A stretch of DNA of 27,699 bases. Origin: a virus. The stretch spans positions 1 to 27,699 of the IMG/VR virus record IMGVR_UViG_3300031952_004490; one strand, written 5' to 3'. The position numbers were made by a program, and so were the translations under genes. A model generated the notes under the pieces. It saw nothing but the letters and a program-made list of their open reading frames with translations, did not search any database and was not told the DNA's origin. Below are positions 22,986-27,699 of the stretch, in pieces (position 1 is the first letter of the stretch; each line of letters starts with the position of its first letter).

Positions 22986-24230
22986 TTAAACCCCTCCCGG
23001 TGTGAGTTGACCACTATCAGCTTTTTTACTAGGCTTTTTTGCACCAAGCAAATCTATAATTGCTTTTTTAATCTGAGAATCTCGTTCTTCATCAGACAAC
23101 TGCGGCGAGTATCCGTAATTGTTTTGAGAACTTTGCTTATTATTCTCAATTCCCACGGCTGTAGTGCGAATATTTTCCACACTCGCTAATTCCTTATCAA
23201 CATATTGTTTCAAACTATCTTGATAAGCCCCAGCCATCACTTGAGTAATACCTACGAAATTCACGGTATCTGGCGGGAATTGCTCTTTAATGGTATTTAC
23301 AAACTCTTTGTTGTCATCGTGCCAATTTTCACCATCCGTGAAATAAAACACATAAAAATTCCATTTATTTGGCGGGAATCTACTTTCGAATTGTTTGCCA
23401 ATTAATTTAAGTGCTGAACTGCAAATTGTGCCGCCACCGTAACGATAACGATAAAACTTGTTTTCATCTACTTCAGCAGCATTGGTATCGTGCCAAACAT
23501 AACAACGCTCAACTCGCTTATAAAATCGGCGAATCCAGATATCAATCCACCAGCACATGTCGGAAACAATATCGCACTTATATTGATCCATTGATGCTGA
23601 TCCATCTCTTGCGAAAAAGATAACAGCATTGCTGGCAGGTTTTTTGATAATCTTATATTGTCGATAACGACGGTCGGAATTAATTGGCGTTATCAACTGT
23701 ACTGGCTGGTCGAAGCCAGGAATCCAATGTAATTTATTTAAATCACCTGTTGCAGCATGTCGCTTCAAAGCTTGAATCATTGTGCGACGACGATGAATTA
23801 AACTTTGAGGACCAACCAATGAAATACTTGTATATTTCAATTCTTCTTCTTCGAAAGTTTCATTGGGTTTTGGCTTAAGATCAGGCAATTGCAATTCATC
23901 TTGCAAGAATTTTAATACTTCTTCTAAATCCAAAGAAATGATGATTCCATCACCTTCTCCTTGACCGGCACCATTACCTTGTCCATCCTTTGGACCTTTC
24001 TTGATAATATCGCCCTTTTTGCCTTTGCCTCGTCCTACACCTTCTCCATTATCGCCATGAACGATATGAGGAATATCCATTTTAGGGATAGTAATAGGAA
24101 CTCTTTGACCATTGGGACGTGTGCGAAAAATAGTCCCATTATTGACAAACTTCTTTAATGCTTTACGGATTCTACCGCCGTATACATCACGGAAGTCCTT
24201 GTGATCTTCCTCAATTCTGCGTGGGCACAT
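22986..24230 (-). CDS. yeaH: DUF444 (YeaH-like) von Willebrand A-like protein
   Basis: The 414-aa protein has a Gly/Lys-rich disordered region (about 59-95, rich in GKG and GQG). It is followed by an RRRTMIQALKRHAATGDL segment and a vWA-like fold with MIDAS-type FFARDGSASM (Asp209, Ser211, Ser213), WHDTNAAEV, YGGGTICSSAL and VFYFTDGENW. These match E. coli YeaH/DUF444. The family partners with the PrkA/YeaG kinase and probably acts as its target or adapter in stress signalling. The ATG follows AAGGAAC. A promoter with dyad (24306-24340) lies upstream. Confidence 0.92.
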   Translation of the reverse strand: MCPRRIEEDHKDFRDVYGGRIRKALKKFVNNGTIFRTRPNGQRVPITIPKMDIPHIVHGDNGEGVGRGKGKKGDIIKKGPKDGQGNGAGQGEGDGIIISLDLEEVLKFLQDELQLPDLKPKPNETFEEEELKYTSISLVGPQSLIHRRRTMIQALKRHAATGDLNKLHWIPGFDQPVQLITPINSDRRYRQYKIIKKPASNAVIFFARDGSASMDQYKCDIVSDMCWWIDIWIRRFYKRVERCYVWHDTNAAEVDENKFYRYRYGGGTICSSALKLIGKQFESRFPPNKWNFYVFYFTDGENWHDDNKEFVNTIKEQFPPDTVNFVGITQVMAGAYQDSLKQYVDKELASVENIRTTAVGIENNKQSSQNNYGYSPQLSDEERDSQIKKAIIDLLGAKKPSKKADSGQLTPGGV

Positions 24231-24270
24231 GAGTTTGTTCCTTTACAACAGTTTTATATTTTTTAAACAT
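24211..24270 (-). CDS. Possible 19-codon leader ORF overlapping yeaH start
   Basis: ATG at 24270 has GGAAAAG five bases before it. It encodes MFKKYKTVVKEQTHVPTQN and stops with TGA 20 nt past the yeaH start codon, in another frame. It could couple translation, or be chance; the start of yeaH has its own Shine-Dalgarno inside the leader ORF. Confidence 0.3.
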   Translation of the reverse strand: MFKKYKTVVKEQTHVPTQN

Positions 24271-24305
24271 ATCACTTTTCCAAGTACTAGTTTTGACCCA
24301 CTGCA

Positions 24306-24340
24306 AGTATAACTGATATATTTATTTTTTCAATATCAGT
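24306..24340 (-). promoter_or_regulatory. Sigma70-like promoter with overlapping dyad, upstream of yeaH
   Basis: TTGAAA (24333-24328) and TATACT (24311-24306) are 16 nt apart. Inverted arms ACTGATAT (24340-24333) and ATATCAGT (24319-24312) flank the spacer, so a dimeric repressor site could overlap the promoter. The remaining gap (24231-24391) contains this promoter, a terminator and the leader ORF. Confidence 0.6.
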
Positions 24341-24345
24341 TTACG

Positions 24346-24371
24346 AAAACAGCACCCGAAGGTGCTGTTTT
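24346..24371 (-). terminator. Rho-independent terminator after 75-aa gene
   Basis: An 11-bp stem AAAACAGCACC/GGTGCTGTTTT with a 4-nt loop (TTCG on the minus strand) lies 20 nt downstream of the 75-aa gene. T-runs sit within both arms, so it can act in either direction. Confidence 0.8.
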
Positions 24372-24391
24372 GTTTGTGTGTTTTATTCAAC

Positions 24392-24619
24392 TTACTTTAC
24401 AAAATTAGGTTGTCCGTCATTGACTTCCCAATACAAATGCACCCATCCCAATGGGATATAATGCGAAACGTTTTGCTTATCGAAAACCCTATGTCCATTT
24501 CGAGACACATTTAATTGCAAAGGATTTTCAATCTTAACCGCTTTATCGCCAAAATCATAAACTCGATATTTCTCGGAAGAGATATCTGTAAATTTCAAAT
24601 CAGTACCGTTATTAAACAT
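24392..24619 (-). CDS. Unknown protein, 75 aa
   Basis: I choose ATG at 24619, preceded by AAGGAAAT; a longer in-frame reading to 24709 runs through a terminator hairpin. The peptide begins MFNNGTDLKFTDISSEKYRV and is beta-rich with a hydrophobic middle (HYIPLGWVHLYWEVNDGQPN). No family is recognised. It sits between prkA and yeaH, with terminators on either side, so it may be expressed separately from the cassette. Confidence 0.68.
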   Translation of the reverse strand: MFNNGTDLKFTDISSEKYRVYDFGDKAVKIENPLQLNVSRNGHRVFDKQNVSHYIPLGWVHLYWEVNDGQPNFVK

Positions 24620-24654
24620 TTTATTTCCTTTTCTATTCTGTGCGTTACTGTTAG

Positions 24655-24695
24655 TTAAAACAAACGGCAACTCAACAACAGCGTTGAGTTGCCGT
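24655..24695 (-). terminator. Rho-independent terminator downstream of prkA
   Basis: A 13-bp perfect stem (24664-24676 with 24683-24695), 6-nt loop, is followed on the minus strand by TTTGTTTT. It lies about 100 nt after the prkA stop and would attenuate reading into the downstream genes. Confidence 0.75.
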
Positions 24696-24751
24696 GGTTT
24701 AATCTTCAATCGAACTCAATTTCAGTTGTCCCGGTGCGAAAGTTGCCGACT

Positions 24752-24800
24752 TTAATTCAAATAGGGGTGAGAATTTAAATTCTCACCCCTATTGAATTAA
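24752..24800. repeat. 49-nt near-perfect palindrome at the prkA 3' end
   Basis: Two 24-base arms match except for a single bulged A; there is no loop. It overlaps the prkA stop codon (24797-24799). No clear T-tract follows, so it may protect the prkA mRNA 3' end or act as a processing stem. Confidence 0.8.
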
Positions 24801-26887
24801 TTTTCGTCTGCTACGTCTCCCCGAGCGAATATGCTGCCCACGTAGTTCAAAATATCCGTAGCCGACTGTTCGTTGTAACCGTGTTGCTTGATAAGACGAT
24901 GCTTGATGGCATCAATCTTTTCTTGCAAAGCATTATCAACAACAGTTGCACCACTAGTATTCAAAGCAGACAATTTAATATGATCCTTCGTGTCTTCGAA
25001 TAGCTTTGCCTCTAAAGCCTTCTTCAGCTTAGGGTTACTGTCCCAAGTGAATTGCTTTTTCTGAGCCGATAAAGTTCCCATGAACGAAGTGATGCTGCGT
25101 CGGAAATCATCAACACCAATTTCAGGGATATCGATCTTCTCTTCAATCGAACGCATTAATCGTTCATCTGGTTCTTGTTCCTTACCCGTGTAAGGATTAA
25201 CAACCTTCGAATCGTTAATGAATGCGACAACATTATCGATATAATTTGCACACAAGCGGATAATTGTTTCTTCATCACCAACCAAAGCCTTTTGAACTTC
25301 AGTTTTAAGAATCTGATCCAATTCCTTCATGGCGGCATCGATACAAGTAATATACTTGTTTTGTTCATCCTTGTTTGTAATCAAGGAAGAATTCGCTACG
25401 CCATCTCGCAATTCATTTAAGACCATGAATGGATTGATATAATCGTGATGAGACGACAAACAATTTGCAATCTTATCTTGAACATATCGTGCCGAGACAC
25501 CAGCATACATGCCTTCGTCAGGATATTTGTCTCGCAATTCCTTAACGGTATCTTCGGTATATCCTGGGAGGTATTTGCCATCATACAACTTGGCCTTATC
25601 GACCAAAGATAGCTTCCCATCCTTATCATCACTTAAACGGGTCAAAATAGCCCATAATGAGGCAACTTCGAGCGTATGTGGTGCAATGTGCTGTTTGACC
25701 TTATTAGGACCGTAATCCTGCTTTAAAACAGCCAATTCATCACTGTGACGGAGAAGATAAGGAACGTCGATTTTCACTGTGCGATCTCGCAAAGCTTCCA
25801 TCGTCGTATCGTTTTTGAGCTTCTCATATTCAGGATTATTAGTGTGACCAATTAGCACTTCATCAATCGAAATTTGAGCAAATTTCTTAGGTTTGATGCT
25901 GCGTTCTTGGCTGGCACCTAACAAATCGTAAAGGAAAGCTTTATCGAGCTTCAACATTTCGATAAATTCAGCAATTCCACGATTACCAACTTCCAATTCG
26001 CCGTCAAAGTTGAAAGCACGAGGATCGGAATCGGCACCGAAGTGTGGCAATTTGCTGTAATCAATATCGCCGGTCAATTCCGTAGCATCCTGGTTCTTTT
26101 CGTCCTTCGGTTGGAAGGTAGCGATACCAACACGGTCTGCTTCCGAATAAACCTTGCGAACAACACGAATGTGTTCGCCCACAACCTTGAGCCAATCGCC
26201 CTTATAACGAAGAAGAAGTTCAGACATAAACTTCTTGCAACGAGGGTTCAATTCGCCTTCGCTCTTAAGCGTATAAGCCGAAATCTTGTCTTTTTCAGGA
26301 GTTTGTTCCAACATAACTTCGTTCAATTGAGCGAAGAATTTATTGCGAATTTCTTGAGGGATTAACTTCAAAGGATCATCGTGCATCGGGCATTCATCTT
26401 CAGCATGCGTATAAATGCCATCTTTGCCTGTTGGCAAACCAATCCATTTGTAGGTGTACCAAGCACCATCATCAAGCTTGGAATAATCTTCCAAGCCTCT
26501 CTTCAAGAGACGGCAGATTGTAGATTTTGAAGAACCCACAGGACCGTGCAACAATAGAATACGCTTTTCAGTGCCATAACCACCCGCCGCACCACGGACA
26601 AATTTAACAAACTTGTCCAACGTATCTTCTAGACCGAAAATAGGGATTTTTTCATTGTCAAAGAAACTGTAATGCGTATACGTTTTACGGTAACGCTTAC
26701 ATTGCTTTGTGCCCTTGCTCATAATCATATCGTATAAACGTTGATATGCACTACGAGCGAGTTTTGGACGAGCTTGGCAAAGATCAATATATTGAGAAAA
26801 TGACATTTCTTCATGAAGCGTTTTAAATTCATCATGATTAAATTGACCTGCTAACCAATCTAGTCCTGTTTTTAATTCTTCACCCAT
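24797..26887 (-). CDS. prkA: PrkA-family serine protein kinase / AAA+ protein
   Basis: The 696-aa protein is close to the usual PrkA/YeaG length (about 640-690). After an N-terminal helical region comes the AAA module: Walker A GPVGSSKST (115-123), the PrkA-typical GLPTGKDGIY region, then FAQLNEVMLEQTPEK and ISIDEVLIGHTNNPEYEKLK, which resembles the sensor-1 region. The DRTVKIDVPYLLRHSDEL segment is the typical PrkA RTxxIxVPYxL motif. A C-terminal kinase-like region ends in YVGSIFARGDVADEN. In bacteria it acts with YeaH and SpoVR in stress and stationary-phase control. AGAGGA lies upstream of the ATG, and a good promoter lies at 26970-26998. Confidence 0.94.
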   Translation of the reverse strand: MGEELKTGLDWLAGQFNHDEFKTLHEEMSFSQYIDLCQARPKLARSAYQRLYDMIMSKGTKQCKRYRKTYTHYSFFDNEKIPIFGLEDTLDKFVKFVRGAAGGYGTEKRILLLHGPVGSSKSTICRLLKRGLEDYSKLDDGAWYTYKWIGLPTGKDGIYTHAEDECPMHDDPLKLIPQEIRNKFFAQLNEVMLEQTPEKDKISAYTLKSEGELNPRCKKFMSELLLRYKGDWLKVVGEHIRVVRKVYSEADRVGIATFQPKDEKNQDATELTGDIDYSKLPHFGADSDPRAFNFDGELEVGNRGIAEFIEMLKLDKAFLYDLLGASQERSIKPKKFAQISIDEVLIGHTNNPEYEKLKNDTTMEALRDRTVKIDVPYLLRHSDELAVLKQDYGPNKVKQHIAPHTLEVASLWAILTRLSDDKDGKLSLVDKAKLYDGKYLPGYTEDTVKELRDKYPDEGMYAGVSARYVQDKIANCLSSHHDYINPFMVLNELRDGVANSSLITNKDEQNKYITCIDAAMKELDQILKTEVQKALVGDEETIIRLCANYIDNVVAFINDSKVVNPYTGKEQEPDERLMRSIEEKIDIPEIGVDDFRRSITSFMGTLSAQKKQFTWDSNPKLKKALEAKLFEDTKDHIKLSALNTSGATVVDNALQEKIDAIKHRLIKQHGYNEQSATDILNYVGSIFARGDVADEN

Positions 26888-26969
26888 TATTTTTTCCTCT
26901 GATTAGAATGAGAACTTAAGATCAGTGCCTTAATCTCGTTTGTGGATGAGATCAATTAGCACATGAGAA

Positions 26970-26998
26970 AGTATAAAAGGAAAACAAATAGAGAACAA
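26970..26998 (-). promoter_or_regulatory. Sigma70-like promoter for prkA
   Basis: TTGTTC (26998-26993) and TATACT (26975-26970) are 17 nt apart on the minus strand. The start would lie about 75 nt upstream of prkA, with a short ATCTC/GAGAT hairpin in the leader. Confidence 0.6.
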
Positions 26999-27018
26999 GT
27001 CCAAAAGATAAAATTATT

Positions 27019-27114
27019 TTAATCCCCAAGATCAATGCCTAGATATCCAAAAATTATAGCCGAGAGCAATACACCAACAATTATCGCTAAAAACAAAACA
27101 ATTAGATTTGTCAT
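27019..27114 (-). CDS. Tiny single-span membrane peptide, 31 aa
   Basis: ATG at 27114 starts MTNLIVLFLAIIVGVLLSAI, followed by IFGYLGIDLGD and TAA. A continuous hydrophobic helix of about 23 residues fits a single transmembrane segment with a short acidic tail. A weak CGGAA lies upstream. It directly follows the FmdB-like gene (14 nt), suggesting cotranscription. It could be a small membrane regulator or holin-like peptide, but no family is recognised. Confidence 0.5.
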   Translation of the reverse strand: MTNLIVLFLAIIVGVLLSAIIFGYLGIDLGD

Positions 27115-27128
27115 TTTAAATTCCGAAA

Positions 27129-27467
27129 TTATTTAACGTCACCGAAGTGTTTACCATGAGAAATGTCATCAATATTTCTATAAGGGTTTTTGCCCACATG
27201 ACTGAGTTTTTCCGCAGTTTCACGGTCTTTTTTCAATTTAGGTTGCACATATCTAAATCGATAATCATGCCCTTGTCCATCAGAAGTCCAGCGATCTGTG
27301 CCTACTGGATTAGAGAAATTAAAGTTCCCCATACTTACCAATTTGGTTTTTCTAGATGAATTGCAAGCTGGGCATTTGACGCCCTTATATTTGCCTGTTT
27401 CGTCAAAAGAAGTTAATTCTTCGTAGTATGCACCACATTTTTTACATTCGAATTCGTAAAACGCCAT
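27129..27467 (-). CDS. FmdB-type zinc-ribbon protein, 112 aa
   Basis: The N-terminus MAFYEFECKKCGAYYEELTS and the second knuckle VKCPACNSSRK form a CxxC-CxxC zinc ribbon, as in FmdB/CxxC_CxxC_SSSS regulatory proteins (IYEYRCxxCG, then CPxC). The C-terminal 60 residues are basic and unassigned. A single ATG overlaps the preceding gene's stop (TAATG). It may bind nucleic acid, or be a small adaptor; the exact function is unknown. Confidence 0.82.
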   Translation of the reverse strand: MAFYEFECKKCGAYYEELTSFDETGKYKGVKCPACNSSRKTKLVSMGNFNFSNPVGTDRWTSDGQGHDYRFRYVQPKLKKDRETAEKLSHVGKNPYRNIDDISHGKHFGDVK

Positions 27468-27699
27468 TATTCCTCATGTTCTGAAATCAGTTTGGAAAAT
27501 GTCTTATAAGACTCTGAGATCATCTTTAACTTAGTTTTATAAGAAACAAATTTCCACAAAAAAGAATTTTCTAACATTTTAATTGCGCCCGCTAGAATTC
27601 TTCGATTCAAATTAGCTTCTACTAAAGCTAATTCAGCCATTTTTATGCCATTATTTTCATACGCCATATCATCGACATCATCAAAGTCATCGTGAAAAA
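27467..27699 (-). CDS. Unknown small protein, probably N-terminally truncated by the window edge
   Basis: An ATG at 27667 gives a 66-aa helical basic protein (MAYENNGIKMAELALVEANL), but it has no Shine-Dalgarno. The frame remains open to the right edge with codons for FHDDFDDVDD. The real start may thus lie outside the window. The C-terminal half is basic (FLWKFVSYKTKLKMISESYK). The stop overlaps the FmdB-like start. No family is recognised. Confidence 0.55.
   Translation of the reverse strand, partial: FHDDFDDVDDMAYENNGIKMAELALVEANLNRRILAGAIKMLENSFLWKFVSYKTKLKMISESYKTFSKLISEHEE

Noticed and set aside
1-27699. CRISPR array, insertion sequence or tRNA gene
   Set aside because: I saw no regularly spaced repeats, transposase motifs or cloverleaf outside the tmRNA acceptor/T-arm.

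Overview
The window is dense and almost entirely minus-strand. Genes overlap by 4-8 nt (ATGA or TAATG junctions), many encode small proteins of unknown function, and there are no ribosomal-protein, central-metabolism or tRNA genes. Replication enzymes (a split DNA polymerase III alpha, gyrase A and B) lie beside a tmRNA, a PrkA/DUF444/SpoVR stress cassette, a ClpP-like protease and three endonuclease genes of homing type. I infer a very large (jumbo or huge) dsDNA bacteriophage; virion structural genes are not recognisable here. A bacterial chromosome with a compact gene style is the alternative, and the sequence alone does not settle it.

Layout on the minus strand, reading right to left. 27.7-26.9 kb: an edge-truncated small gene, an FmdB-type zinc ribbon and a tiny membrane peptide. 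26.9-21.4 kb: prkA, a small unknown, a DUF444/YeaH von Willebrand-like protein and spoVR. 21.4-18.2 kb: small unknowns and a ClpP-like serine protease. 18.2-16.4 kb: an HNH endonuclease followed by the N-terminal half of DnaE (PHP domain plus first palm motif). A short plus-strand island at 15.0-16.3 kb carries a PspC-domain peptide and a protein with a very acidic tail. 14.97-13.5 kb: sigma70-like promoters, a probable structured leader RNA, tmRNA (ssrA) and a second HNH endonuclease. 13.4-5.1 kb: two small genes (one a 2H-phosphoesterase), gyrB, a small unknown, gyrA, a GT9-like glycosyltransferase, a BCS1-like AAA ATPase, a small unknown and a SLOG-fold putative molybdenum-cofactor carrier. 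5.05-1.1 kb: the C-terminal half of DnaE, containing an intein. The left end holds unknown genes.

Three things stand out. (1) The DnaE N-half reads through the PHP metal motif HLHLHS-D and meets a UGA. The family continuation FSLLDG resumes 47 nt later in another frame, and the gap is mostly a perfect 37-nt palindrome. An HNH gene ends only 31 nt upstream of the start codon. This resembles the T4 gene 60 / mobA mobile ribosomal-bypass cassette, although no cognate take-off/landing codon pair restores the exact family sequence. (2) The DnaE intein contains a complete Vsr-like (EDxHH) endonuclease gene in the +1 frame, with its own Shine-Dalgarno, while the intein frame stays open right through it. 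(3) Both the intein-nested endonuclease and the tmRNA-adjacent HNH gene have their ribosome-binding site in a hairpin whose loop carries an ACTATATAT motif, the layout known from T4 I-TevI (late promoter inside an RBS-sequestering hairpin).

The DnaE polymerase is thus in two polypeptides encoded about 11 kb apart, split between the GPGRGS motif and the PDIDMD catalytic motif.
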